Shown: in pieces, positions 12,738-24,649 of the stretch
How the letters are laid out: each line of letters opens with the position of its first letter
How positions within the stretch are numbered: the stretch's first letter is position 1
Origin: Ricinus communis
Taxonomy: Eukaryota; Streptophyta; Magnoliopsida; Malpighiales; Euphorbiaceae
DNA: 64,000 nt
Direction: 5' to 3'
Assembly (NCBI RefSeq): GCF_019578655.1
Contig: NC_063261.1
Location: 13,134,216-13,198,215 of the forward strand
Made by a program: the position numbers and the translations under genes
The notes under the pieces: generated by a model
What the model was told of the DNA's origin: nothing
What the model saw: only the letters and a program-made list of their open reading frames with translations
Database searches by the model: none

Positions 12738-14812
12738 AATGTTTCATCATTCCGTCGAGCAAAACAACGTTAAATAATTGCGCTATTGGGAGGCGACCCA
12801 AATGCTTTCTTTATTTTTATTTATACTTCTTATTTTCTTTCATTTCTTTTATTTTGCTTTTAGTTTTTAGTTTCTTTTAATGAGGAAGTTCAATTTTTTG
12901 GCAGGAGATTAATTTTGATAAGGCGTCACCACGCCTTTTACAGCTCTCCGAAATGCATCAACCTAAATTTTTTTTCAGAAGATCGTTTTTGATAAGTCGT
13001 GACCACACGCCTTATCTCAAACCACCTTCTGATTTTGTTTTGAGCAATAATCCTTAAAAATTTGACTTCTTTACTTTATTTTCTTTAGGATATTTTATTT
13101 ATGATAAAAAAATAAAAAAATATTTTTTTTATTTTCTACTTTTTTCCCATTACCCTTTTTTTCTAATATTTTCTTTTATTTTTTTCATGCCTCTGATGAT
13201 TCAATTGGACCAGATTTTGAAGCTCGTTTGGAAAAGGTGGAACATAAAATTTCAAAAATGGAGAAAAATTTGGACGCCTTGATAAAACACTAGGGGGTTC
13301 TACCTCCTTGCCCACCATCACCATAGATTACTCAGCCCGAGTTGCTCACAATCAGGGGAGTTTCATATTTCTTTTCATTTCTTTTGTGAGCCATTTTCTT
13401 TTTGATACATTGAGGATAATGTATAGTTTAGGTGTGGGGGAGGAATTTGTTAATTACATGATTTTCTTTTCTTTTAAAAATTGTATTTTTTTATGCTTAG
13501 AATTAGGTGTGCTTTAATTTATATGTCCTAATTTTTCTTTTGCAACCTTGAGTTCTTTTTTTTGATTACCTTGAATACCATGTAAGTTAAGGATATATTT
13601 TTTTATTTGAGTTTTAATGTATGAAAGGGATAAGCATGATTAGTGTTTCTTTAAAATTATTTGATGGTATCTCATTGGTCTGTTGATTGAAAAATGCACA
13701 AAACTTGATGCAAATTTGAACATTCAAGTGAGCTTTTGAGCCTAAGAGCAATTCATTATATTGTGCTCTAATTATTTTTGTTGAGTGTTATCAAACTTAG
13801 TGTGTTTATTCTATAACTTGCTTCTGAATGCATATTGAGACCATATTTTTTAATTGATGCTTTAATATGACAAGGGCAATTAGGATTAACCAATTCTTAG
13901 ATTCTTAAAACACCTACCTGATTTTCCTTTTAGTTAGCCATTTTGAGCCTATTTTCCATTTTTTTCTTATTTTTATTACATATTTTTTAGCCCAAGACCT
14001 TTCGTTTATTACCCTATTTTTCTACCCTTGTCAAGACAAGAGGAAAAGTGTTGCATGGTATAAAAAGAAACAGAAAAATACAAAAAAAGGGTGATGGAAA
14101 GAAATAAAAAGAAAATAAAAAAAGTTTAAAAAAAAGGGTTGATATTTATTCATTTCATGAAAGAGGATAATTGGAGAAGTGTTTATCAAATATGTTGAAT
14201 TGAATTGTTACATGTTATTTCTCCAAAGTTTTTAGTGCTAATATAAGATATGGGGATAAATTTCAAAGTTTTTATAGTGTTTTTTGTGGTCATGTGGCAT
14301 AATTATCATGCAAGTAAATAACTTTTTGTCTTGACTATGAAACCCTTTCTATTTTTTTTCTTTTATCATATACCCTTTCCTAAGCCTCATTACAACCCTT
14401 GTGAAGTTTTTTTTATTTTTGCATCTAATACATGTGTAGTGGTGGAGGCTTGATTCATTAGCAAGCTTATGGTAAAAACATGCTATGTTTTAATTCTGAG
14501 AGCAAATGCACCCTAAACACTTTAAGAGTATTGAGTGAAACCATGTTAGGGTATTAAATCTTATTGTATTTGATTTTGATGGATTAGTGAGATACTTGTT
14601 TTTTTTTGTTACAAAATTTATCCTATGAGTGATATTCTCTTGATTGTCATTATGATTCAACTCATTAATATATGTTTAACTTATTTGTATTTGTAGATAT
14701 TGAAAGAGATGAAAAGGAGGTAAAGATGAGAATTAGTATGTTGAGTTGAGGTATGCTTGAGGATAAGCATGGATTAGGTGTAAGGAAATTTGATAGATCA
14801 TAAATAGTTATA

Positions 14813-15377
14813 GGGGTAAGTGGACGACTCGCAATGTTAAATCGATACTCAGCAACGTCGAATTGACACACTGATACTTCAGCTATCGATCTTGCGGATC
14901 TAGGAAATGGACACCAATTCAGACGATGGGATGGGGGATTTGGGAGAGAACCCCAGCTTTTGACCTTCTTTGTTATTGATTACAGTTTCCTCTTTCATTA
15001 TTGCTTGTAGAGCTCTTATAGACTTTTGACTTTTTTAAAATATACAAAATCATGATTTTAGTTTTTGAATTACTTTGACTTTGCTTATTTTCTTTTATTA
15101 TTGTATTTGTATGATCTTATGTGCATCGAAAAATAAATGAGCACCTAAAAAATTTCTGAAACTGGCAAAAAATTGCACTAGGAGGCCATACAGTCAATCG
15201 ATTTTGTACTCAGCCGATTCGGCTCTACATACAGTCAATCGGCTGTGCATAGTGTCGATCGGCTCTGCAGTTGTAGAGTCCAAATTAGACACTGATTTGA
15301 GACCTATATATATCCATGAGCCCCCTCACTTCCTCACATGTGATTTCACACTTCAAAAAGTAAAAAACATATATCAA
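14813..15377 (+). promoter_or_regulatory. Upstream region of antisense ORF with TATA box
   Basis: A TATATATA box lies at about 15305-15312, roughly 70 bp before the ATG at 15378. Upstream, 15190-15290 holds several copies of a CAATCGGCT / GATCGGCTCTGCA motif like those in the Tat LTR at 29450 and 30540. The part from 14813 to 15190 has no recognised feature. That this is a promoter for the antisense ORF is an inference from position only. Confidence 0.4.
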
Positions 15378-16530
15378 ATGAGTGCCAAAAGCTTACAAAC
15401 TCTCTTGAAAACCCTAACAGGTGATGATTGGATTAAACTGGGGAAATTTCATCTTTCAAGGCCATGCAACATACCAAACTTGATTATGGGTTTCTCCATT
15501 CTGCTCTCAACTTTTGGTGCCAAGGGACCATGTCTTTAGATTCAATAGGAAAGAGTTGTGCTTCATGGTTGAATAATTCTCCGCTATTATTGGTGTCTCT
15601 ATGGATTCTACGCATCACATTGCTCTACAAAAAATGAATGAGCATTTTGTTGAAAAGCTAGTGGAATTGTTCGATATGACCTAACTGAGGTACTTTCCCA
15701 TTCTGTTTGTGAGTACATTACCCTTACTTTGTTGATTTCTTATTATGAGAAGAAGGAAAAGAGTACGCCTTCTTGGATTTGGATGTTGGCCTTTTGCCTT
15801 TAATTTCTGTTGATTTCTCCTCAGGGAAAGGGAAAGGTCATAATTAATGGTATTATCGACTAGGTAAAACATGGAATATATCTAATTCCAGTCATCTTGG
15901 CTAAGACCATCATTGGGTTGGACATGTACAAAATCCATCAACCGTTTGCTGGTAGCCTCATTCTCTTATAGGTACACAGCCAAATCTCTTTTCTTTTACG
16001 ATTTTTATTTTTTGCATTAATTTTTGCCTAAGCCGCTCTTTCAGATTTTCAACTTAGCAGGCTTTTATCTTAACTTTTGCCTAAGCCGCCTTCTCGGGTT
16101 TCAACTTAGCTTCTCTTTTTTTTCCTTTTCTTCTATCTCTTTTTGCAGATTTTAGTGCGGGAGAAACTTCAGATACTGACCATCCCGAGGAATATTAATA
16201 GGTACGAGCTGAAGCATACGCAAACTCAATCTATTGTTACCACATGGGGTCATGACGACTAAATTTCCTGGATGAAAGGCATTCCGAACACACTCATTTG
16301 CTCGACTTGCCCTTGGTGGAGAATCAAACATGTCACACATGGTGTATAATGATTGCATACCCTTACTTGGACTATGGGCATCCACCTTTTATACGCTTTC
16401 GAGACTTTACTACCAGTACGACCAGAAGCAAAGAATCTTGGAATTCCCACCTGAACTCGAAGGCTTCCCACTCAGACAAGACTTCCTGGATAAGATCGAG
16501 AGACTGTGGCCCCGTCGAGACTTAGAGTGA
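15378..16530 (+). pseudogene. Antisense accessory ORF of Tat element (DUF7745-like, degenerate)
   Basis: Lies downstream of integrase but on the opposite strand to gag-pol. It starts MSAKSLQTLLKTLTGDDW and has the block KELCFMVE.FSAIIGVS. About 15840-15975 reads VIINGIID then an in-frame stop, then LAKTIIGLDMYK and FAGSLILL. The last block, ending at 16530, is FPPELEGFPLRQDFLDKIER. These match the general pattern of plant DUF7745 (transposase/mobile-domain-like) proteins associated with gypsy elements, as I recall it. Several stops and frameshifts break it. Antisense ORFs in this position are known in Tat-lineage elements such as Grande. Confidence 0.55.
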
Positions 16531-16978
16531 AACCTCAACTTCGAGGGTGATCTAACCACTGATGACAACTTCAAGGATTGGATTCAACTTTAAATTTCTT
16601 CTTCTCCTGATTTCGCTTGATTTAAAAGGACTCGAGAACTACCTGCTCTACTCTAGGGATGCAGATGCGAAGAGGATAAGAAGATAGAAGATATGCTCCT
16701 TTTAGATCTCATTTATTTTGCTTACAACTTTTGGCTTTGTTTTTCTTTTAATTAGTGTGTGGAATGGTAAACATACATACATATGTTGGATAAAAATTCT
16801 AAATACTTTATTCAATTAATAAAATCCCATATGGGTACATTTTAATTTTTCAAGATATAACTCATGTTATCAGCCAATCTTTTTAAATTTTCTAGCTGAT
16901 TATTTTCTCTTTTTTGCCTTGACTTTTGTCTGACTAGCCTTTTTAGCTTTCCGATTAGCAAGCTATTTTTTCTATTAT
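16531..16978 (-). other. 3' non-coding region between integrase and antisense ORF
   Basis: AT-rich spacer with degenerate copies of the repeat GCTAA..GAAA..GGCTTAGGCAAAAGT (minus strand) at about 16905-16970. The same motif recurs at 15980-16110 and, in plus orientation, at 53290-53445 in the nested Tat-type element. No gene is visible. Confidence 0.55.
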
Positions 16979-17950
16979 TTAATTTAATACATAGTATTTC
17001 TTGAGACGATCTATGTTGATTGGTTCAGTGAACTCATTCTCCTTGAGGTTTGAGATCTTAGCAGCACCTTTGGGTAGGATCTTCTTTACCAAGTATGTGC
17101 CTTCCCAATTTGGCATGAACTTCCCTCTTTGGTCGAATGCAATAGGCCTTGTATGCTTCAATACTAGATCAGCAACTCTATTACTTTTATTGAATGCTCT
17201 AGCTATCCTTTTCTGATATAACTACATGTGGTATAGGGCTTTCATTTTTTTCTCCTCAACTAGAGCCAATTACTGGTATCTTTGCTTGATCCATTAGTAT
17301 TTCGGCCTTTAATATAACTCTCAAAGACTTCAATTCCAACTCAACTGGCAAAACGACTTCAGTCTTGTAAACCATAGAGTACGATATTTGTCCAGTCGAT
17401 GTTCGCTCAGTTGTCTGATATCTCCAAAGTACAAAGAGTAATTGAACTACTAGTCTTTATGATTCCACATCATCTTCAAAAGTATTTTTTTAAGTTCTTG
17501 TTGGTTGCCTCTACCTTTTACTTTCGCCTGAGGTCTATACATAGAAGACATGTGATGCTCGATCTTGTATTTCACTAACAGGTTCACTGTCTCACTTATA
17601 CTGCATCCCATTATCTGTCACGACATGATATGGATTCCTGTATCTGCAGATTAGATTCCTTTCTATAAATCTGGCCATTTTCCTTGCCTCCAGGTTAGTG
17701 AATGACTCAGTTTTGACCCATTTTAAGAAGTATTCAATTGCTACGACTATAAACCTATGACTATTCGAGGGAGGTTTTATTTGTCTAATAATGTCAATCC
17801 CCAAAGCTGCAAAGGGCCGAAGGAACATTAAGTTGTGTAGCTCAGTTGGAGGTACGTGACTCAAGTCACTGTACAACTAGCATTCACGGCATTTTCTCAC
17901 CAATGCTATACAATCCTTTTCCATTGTTAACTAGTAAAAACATTATCGTA
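16979..17950 (-). pseudogene. Tat-type integrase
   Basis: Minus-strand fragments. 17876-17592 gives HVPPTELH, the core GIDII..IKPPSN..HRFIVVAIEYFLKWV (first catalytic Asp) and HVVTDNG (second Asp). 17161-16979 gives the C-terminal GKFMPNWEGTYLVKKILPKGA..NIDRLKKYY. The part between is frame-shifted. Integrase inserts the cDNA into the host genome; this copy is inactive. Confidence 0.85.
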
Positions 17951-18084
17951 TGATCTTCTTGGTTTATGCCATTCATATATGGCTCACATACTCTTTTGTG
18001 CATTTTCTCCATCACCACTGGAGCTTACGCTTTAGTCACACATCAAGGTTGTACACCTGAGACTATTCTTTTATACAAGACTCC

Positions 18085-19155
18085 CTAATGGTTGATGTAA
18101 TTCCTAGTTTGAACCTCCAATGCGTATCTTTCTCTAGTAGTCACTTCTTCTAGATATTCCTTGTTTTCTATGAATCCCTTCATATTATAGAACATGGCTT
18201 CTCTTCCGGTCCCATTTAAACTTGCAGTATTTAATCCCATTAATAACAAGACATACTTAATTTCATAAGCACCAAAGATTTCATTAAAAGCTGTGAGGAA
18301 TTGATCCACATAGATGATAGGGTAGCCAATGCATCCCCCATCTTGATTCTCATCTCGAGGCAAGTGTACAAAGGAACACTTGGAGAAATTGCACATTAAA
18401 CTCCTGAGATAGTTGACATATGGCTTTAACCTCTCTTCTTTACCTTCCATTCCTCGAGGGCTTATTGGATTACTAGCATGGTGTCCCTATAGAACATCAA
18501 TTGCTTAGCTCCTGCTACCACGGTTACTTCTAATCCAAATAAATATGCTTCCTATTCTGCCATATTATTGGTCACTTTCAAGTCCAATTTCTTCGCCATT
18601 GGCAGCATCTTTCCTTCTAGGTTGATTAGAACTACTCCCAAGCGTGCACCTCTTGCATTTACAGCCCCATCAAAGTACATCTTCCACTCCTAGATCTCGA
18701 TTGTCCCCAAATTTTCATCAAAAATTTCTAGATCCCAAAGGTCATCTCCTTTAATCGCATTTTGTGCTTAGAACTCAGTTACGACCCTACCTTTGACCAC
18801 CTTCTTGGTGATATACTCAATGTCAAATTTTGTTAGGCGTACTAACCATCTAGCCAGGCTTTCCTGTAAGAGATGGAGCTTTAAACAGGTACTTCAGATC
18901 ATTTATTTTTGAGATTTCCTGCACCTTATAAGACTAAAACTAGTGCCTCAAATTTTTTATAGCCTATATCATGGCTAGGCATGTCTTTTCCTTATAGCAA
19001 CTTCTTACTATAGTAATAGACCGTATGCTCCGCATCATTGGATCTGTATTGTGCTACAATTGCCCCTATGGCTTCCTCTTCTAAGGCTAAGTATAGGATC
19101 ATCGGCTTACCATCTTTGGCAGCTTGAGTATCGACAACTTCATCCGGTATTCTTT
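18085..19155 (-). pseudogene. Tat-type RNase H region
   Basis: Minus strand. Just downstream of the 19156 insertion point, the frame gives GKPMILYLALEEEAIGAIVAQY followed by the YYYSKKLL box typical of the RNase H start in gypsy pol. 18450-18085 gives FVHLPRDENQ, the end of the (archaeal-type) second RNase H domain common in Tat elements. Several stops interrupt it. Confidence 0.75.
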
Positions 19156-22154
19156 TGTCACGACTCGATCTATGGGCCCGTGACCGGCACTAGGGAATGG
19201 GTAGGCGTAAGGCCACCGAATCCCGTAGTAAGCCTGACACTGACTAACTCAATTAAATCTCATCTAATATTACTGATGCCACAATTTATCTTAACTGTTA
19301 AATTTCACATATTTAATTCGGTCTGCCAGAAGAATTAGGTGAGACCTGAAACTAAATAAAATTACAACTAATAAGTCTATTATTTCTACTGTGGAGAATT
19401 TAAGATTTTACAATTTAACATATCAAATCAATTACATCACCTGATGATGAAGGAGTCAGGTTGCTAGATAAGAGCTGCGGGAAGACTAACAATCATGGAT
19501 CTGAAAAACAGTAAAATTGAGACTGTCAGTCTTGAGAGTGAGTTAAAATCATATATCCAAAAATATTTACAACACTTCCATAACACATTTATTTAATTTG
19601 AAATAAATAATAAGTCATGCAAAAATAAACGTGCCATGTCATGCTTATATAAAATAATTTTCACGCATTACGGGACGGAGTACCTCAATAAAATCCTAAT
19701 CCCAACACTGAACATCCTAACTCTCTCTCATTCTAACAAAACTGACGCCCAGAGAGCGAGGTTCGACCAGGGTCCTTAAATCCAGTTCAGACACTTAATT
19801 ATCACTAACACTCTTAGCCTTTCGGTTCTCTTACTCCAATAAGACTGCCGCCCAGAGAGCGAAGCTCGACTAGGATCCTTAACTCCAGTCTGGTCACTTA
19901 AGTGTCCAAATAAACCGGCGCTCAGAGAGCAATGCTCGACCAGGGACCTTTACTCCAGCACACTCACTCTACTCAGCCTAGAGAGCAATGCTCGACCACG
20001 ACAAGTCCTAAGCTTACATTTTTAAATTTACCAATTTACCCTTTTTTCATAACTCTTGGATTTATACCGGTGCACTCATCAAAATAGTGGGTTCTACTGT
20101 CGTCTCATCCCGAGTCAACACAAAATTGGTAGAATCATAATGCGAAAAAATGAAACATATATAAACAGTATATAACTAAATAATCAAAATATTAATCATT
20201 TAATCAGAAATATCGTGTAAAATATTAGCATGACACACGTAAGCAGATATATGACTTTAACTTACAGCTTTGATGACCTCCTAGCTCTACTCCGATGCCT
20301 TGGGTGGAGCGAGCCGAACTGACAGATTATCTAATCACGGAAAATAATTAATCAATAACGCTGAAACAGTTGACAATTAACCCTAGGTCTAGATTCCTAG
20401 GACTGACTGTCTAAAGTCTCGACTCGTAAGAATTCTACCAAAAATTCGGCAGAACCTCCCCTAAAATACGGACATTTACCCCACCATAAGACGGGTCTAG
20501 GACCTGCCAGAAAACACTTCGAATAATCAACATTTCATTTTAACGGTAGTCGGGTCCCCAAGACTTTATTATTTTTCCGACTCCGCCACACATCATAAAA
20601 CACGACCCAAGGCAGGTAGTCCGACAAATAATTATTTTGACTCATAATATTTTATAATATTCAACACAATTCAATAAACATATAATTTACTAAAGAATTC
20701 TAAAACCAACGAGCCAGAGAAAATTACCGAGACGCTTAATCGCTCGGTGGACTCGCGTCCAGCCGCCGGAGTCCGATCGACGATTCGAACACACCAACAG
20801 ACTCGAAACAACGCGCTGATGACGATCCCCGCTTCCGATCTTTCGATCTGACCCCTGATCATCCGGAGAGATTTATGGACGATCTCAGCCGTGGATTTGC
20901 AACGGAGTCCAATCGCCACGAAATCGATGCCATTACGGAGCTTGAGCTGAGGGGAGTCCGGATATGTCCTCCGATCATCCATCCATCGCCGGAGCTCTCC
21001 AAAAAAACCAGAAAACGCCAGCTGCCCCTAACTTTTCACTTTGCCGAATCTTGCAATTCCAGCAGCCTCAAGGGGTGGCGATGGTCGAAAAAGAAAGCCT
21101 CAGAGCTACTGATCATTTTGAGCCTAAGAACGCTGCTAATGGTCGCCGGAAACCCCTTGACCAACAGCAAGAAATATTCTGCCGAAACAAGCCATTTTCC
21201 ACCCCCTGCCGACACTAGCGCCACTGCCACCGCCTCTAGCGTGCTCGCCGTTGACGGGCACACCTCCCGACGTCGACGCCACCCTCGGCCGGGCCTGCAG
21301 CGTCCGTCCACCATGGACGCCGACGCCCCCTTCTCCCTTTTCCCTTCTTCTTCTTCCTTTCCTTCCTTCTTTCTTTTCTTTCTTCTTTCTTTTCTTTCTT
21401 TTCCTCTCTATATCGGCTTTTGCTCCCTGCATTTTTCTTTGTTACCATTTGGTCCCTCAACTTTTTTAATTACAACAATTTCATCCTGCAGAAATTCCAA
21501 TTAACCCCTAAGCTTTTCTTTAGCTTTTCAATTAAGCCCCTAACTATTTAATTTGGGCCAAAATATAATTATTGAAAATACACAGTTACATATTTACCCT
21601 TGCTTTTAAATGTAAAATTATCAAAAAGCCCTTGCCGACATATTTAATTATAAAAATACCAAATATACAAATTTCCATTAAAATCCCATATTAATAAAAT
21701 TATACTTTTAATCCTTATCCCAAAATAAATTTTCAATTTAGTCCTAACACAATTAATTTAATTAATCAATTTGCTAAATATTTTTCAATTTAAAATTTAA
21801 CACCACTAGCTAATTAAAATGTCATTTTTTCCAATAACTCTTTTATAAAATATCCTTTACAAATTCTTCCATAACTCTCAATTATAAAATTTAATTTATA
21901 TATATTCGTTTGGGGACAAATTTGATTAACCAAAAATATAATTTATTTCTCATAGAATTTACTTAATTAATTCCTGAAAAATCAAACTAATAGGATATAG
22001 AAAATAACTCCTTTATTTGTCTAGCATTAAAATTTCCATTTAAATCATTCAAATTTAAAGCAAATAAAAATAAAGCAAAATTTATTTAAATAAAAACTCA
22101 TTTATTAATTATTATTAATATTATCATTATTAAAGGAAAATTTCGGGTATTACA
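19156..22154 (+). mobile_element. 3.0-kb solo-LTR-like element, copy 1
   Basis: Starts TGTCACGACTCG and ends CGGGTATTACA, so it has TG..CA termini. It shares its whole length with 41970-44876: the same start block (GGGCCCGTGACCGGCACTAG), the CAGAGAGCGA repeat cluster, a GC-richer middle (about 20700-21350) and an AT-rich tail. No protein domains were recognised. It sits within the RT-RNase H connection of the Tat element. The flanks share only TTT, and the frame around the empty site reads IKEY, as expected for an undamaged gypsy polymerase. A solo LTR of a large gypsy element is the best explanation; a short non-autonomous element is possible. Confidence 0.75.
19740..19995 (+). repeat. Tandem CAGAGAGCGA module repeats inside copy 1
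   Basis: At least four degenerate repeats of a GCCCAGAGAGCGA-GCTCGACCAGGG-CCTTA block, spaced 60-120 bp. The same array lies at about 42540-42810 in copy 2. Probably a regulatory or structural part of the LTR. Confidence 0.7.
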
Positions 22155-23653
22155 TTTAATCCCATCGAAGGTCTTCTGACAATGTTCATCCTACACAACA
22201 ATGTGATGCTTCCTTAAAAGCTTAAAGATAGGATCGCAAACTATTGTGAGCTTGAAAATGAACCTGCTGATGTATTGTAAACATCCTAGAAAACCTCTGA
22301 CTTCTTTCTCCGTCTTCGATGCTAGCATCTCTTGAATAGCCTTGACTTTGTTTGGATTGATCTTTATGCCTTGTAGACTTACTATGTGCCCTAACAAACT
22401 TTCTCGATGTAACTCCAATTACACTATTCTTTAGGTTGAGTTTCATGTTATACCTTTCCACTCATCCTAAAACTTATTAAGAGCTTGGAAGTGCCCTTCC
22501 CTTTTTTTAAACTTTATCATCATGTTATCAACATACACTTTAACCTTCTTGTGCATCATGTCGTGAAATAAGGTAGTGGCTGCTCTCTAATAAGTTGCCT
22601 CCGCATTCTTTAGCCTAAAATGCATAACCTTATAGCAGGATGTTCCCCAATCAATGATAAATGACATTTTCAACTTGTCCACCACTGCCATCATGATCTG
22701 GTTGTACCCAAATTCCCAATCTGTAAAAGAGTATATTGCATTCGAGGCGGCACTATTAACTATTACATCTATGTGAGGAAGAGGGAAGTCATCTTTCAGG
22801 CATGCCTTGTTCAAGTCTCAATGATCCAAATATATTCGAACCTTACCATCCTTTTTCGGAACTAGGATAATGTTTGCCAACCATTCAGGGTAATCAACCA
22901 CGTCTAGAAAATTGGCCTTAACTTGCTTATCAACCTCTTCTCGTACTTTCTCTTCCTATTTCTGCCTTAATCTTCTCATCTTCTGTTTGACCGGCTTGAT
23001 GTGCAGATGAGTTGGGACATGATGCTCTACTATTCTCCTATCTAGATCTGGCATGTTGTCAAAGGACCAAGCAAATACCGCTTTTTTTTATTCTCTCAAA
23101 TGCTCTCCTCTCTTCAAGAGTTATATCATGAGCTATCAGAATATTTGATGGATTTGCATCTGCGCCTAAATTAAATGAATCAATTTATATAGAATTGATG
23201 TCAAACATGCACATATCATGATTATCAAAGTGCACACTATCACTAGAAAAAATATCGCACAAGTAAGCAAAATCGTTCATATCATTAATCTTGGAAAGGA
23301 AAGAAACATCGTCCTCATAAAAATATCAAACGTTATTACATCATCATAAAAAATATTAAAAATATTATTTTCTATAAGAGCAACTAGTTCCTTTTACTTA
23401 TTTTTTGGGCGGTGAATTCTTTTAGCTTCAGCTCTTTCATCTTGATGGTGGCCCTCTCTTGGACTTCCTTGATACTCAGCTCGACCATCCTGTCGATAAT
23501 CAAATTCTTGAAAATCTCAAACCTTGGTACCTCTGTCCTAACTATGGTAACAGATTCAGGCTCCTTAAAGTAGGGCTTGCACTCCTGCATGAACATGTTT
23601 TTTAGAGTCTTATCCTTTGATTTGCTCTCGTCTTCCTTTTTAGAATAACCCAA
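22155..23653 (-). pseudogene. Tat-type reverse transcriptase
   Basis: Minus strand. 22814-22587 reads KACLKDDFPLPHIDVIVNSAA and then FGYNQIMMA, part of the palm. The catalytic box at 22538-22524 reads YVDNM, where YVDDM is expected; the second catalytic Asp is lost. It is followed by HIVSLQGIKINPNKVKAIQEM and EKEVRGFLGCLQYISRFI. The thumb reaches the solo-LTR insertion at 22154 with ..FDGIK. Frameshifts and stops are frequent. Confidence 0.85.
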
Positions 23654-23835
23654 TCCTCGCCGAGTTTTCTAACCTTTAAAGTCCGGCAGCTCCGCGATAC
23701 CTTGTTGATTCTTTTCCAGCCCTATTCCAGAAATGAGGTTCATTTTCTTGAACATGCTGGCTACTGTAGGATCCATGTAGTCCTCATAGAGAACAACTTG
23801 AATCTAGTAAGGGCATCCAGTTCCTTGATAACTTC

Positions 23836-24429
23836 CTAAATAGCCAAGACAACCTTACCACATTCGGCGTTGATGGTGACGATCTCGCCTTCATGAGGGA
23901 ATTTTACCTTCTGATGTACAGAGGAAGGAACTCCTTCTAGGGCATGGAACCATGACCTTCCCAATAGTAATGAAAAAGTTACCGAAATGTCTAGGACAAT
24001 GAACTCCACCCAGGATTCAATAGGACCCATCTTCACCAGTGCTAAAAATGTTCCTTTTACATCTCTTTTTATCTCATCGCAGACCCTTATAACTATATCT
24101 GATGGTTTTAGGTCTTTTGTAGTCATCTCTAGTTTAGAGAGTATACGAGAAGGACATATGGTGATGGTTGACCCATCATCCACCATCACACATGGGGTTC
24201 TCTTCTTTTTGACTTTTGCTGCTATGTAGAGGGTCTTATTATGGTCTCTTTCCCCAAGTGGTAGGTCTTTGTTTGAGAAGGTGATCATCCTAGTGGTCTT
24301 GTGAGTCACTTTTTTAATCATTTCCTCAAGGGTGGCTACTGTGCTAACGCTTATACTAGATAAGGCATAGTGCATCAGCAGTTCCCAGACATTGACTGTT
24401 TTCTTTTCTCTCTTCCACCACTCTAACAA
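23836..24429 (-). pseudogene. Tat-type aspartic protease region
   Basis: A 197-residue minus-strand open frame. Residues about 55-75 give DLPLGERDHNKTLYIAAKV, then the active-site box VMVDDGSTITICP (where VDNGSS is usual in Tat elements), then LLLGRSWFHALEGVPSS and HQKVKFPHEGE. Upstream 23.7 kb and downstream 24.5 kb are linkers with stops. The remnant still has the catalytic Asp. Confidence 0.85.
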
Positions 24430-24649
24430 TACAACATCCCCGTCTTCAGGTGCTTGCTTATGTTGCTTTAGCTCTTGTACTTCAGCTTCCTTACCCTTAC
24501 TTGCTACCTCGATTTCTTTATTAGACTCATTGTCTGCTCAGATATCCTTAGCCTTGGTGTCCCAAACTTCACACTCATCCTTAAAGCTATACCAAATGTC
24601 GATAGCCATGACTAACTTTTTTCCCTTTTTTTCCAAACCTCTAAGAGAA

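Larger units (their letters stand above)
8793..14812 (+). mobile_element. Athila-type Ty3/gypsy retrotransposon, RT-deleted, 3' LTR truncated
   Basis: The 5' LTR starts TGATAAATCATAAATAG at 8793. The same 22 bp (TGATAGATCATAAATAG..) recurs at 14791-14812, right after a purine-rich tract (GGTGTAAGGAAATT). This marks the start of a 3' LTR of which only about 22 bp survive. Between them lie gag remnants, a protease remnant, an integrase C-terminus, the post-pol motif 'ttgggaggcgaccc' (about 12787-12800) and the 'ggtgtgggggagga' tract at 13432. RT, RNase H and most of IN are absent. Several stops and frameshifts are present, so the element is dead. Confidence 0.85.

Noticed and set aside
20875..21504. 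A 209-codon plus-strand frame and opposing arginine/lysine-rich frames in the GC-rich centre of the solo-LTR-like element
   Set aside because: Low-complexity pyrimidine or purine runs create the frames. The second copy keeps only the first 50 or so codons and then diverges. No known domain.
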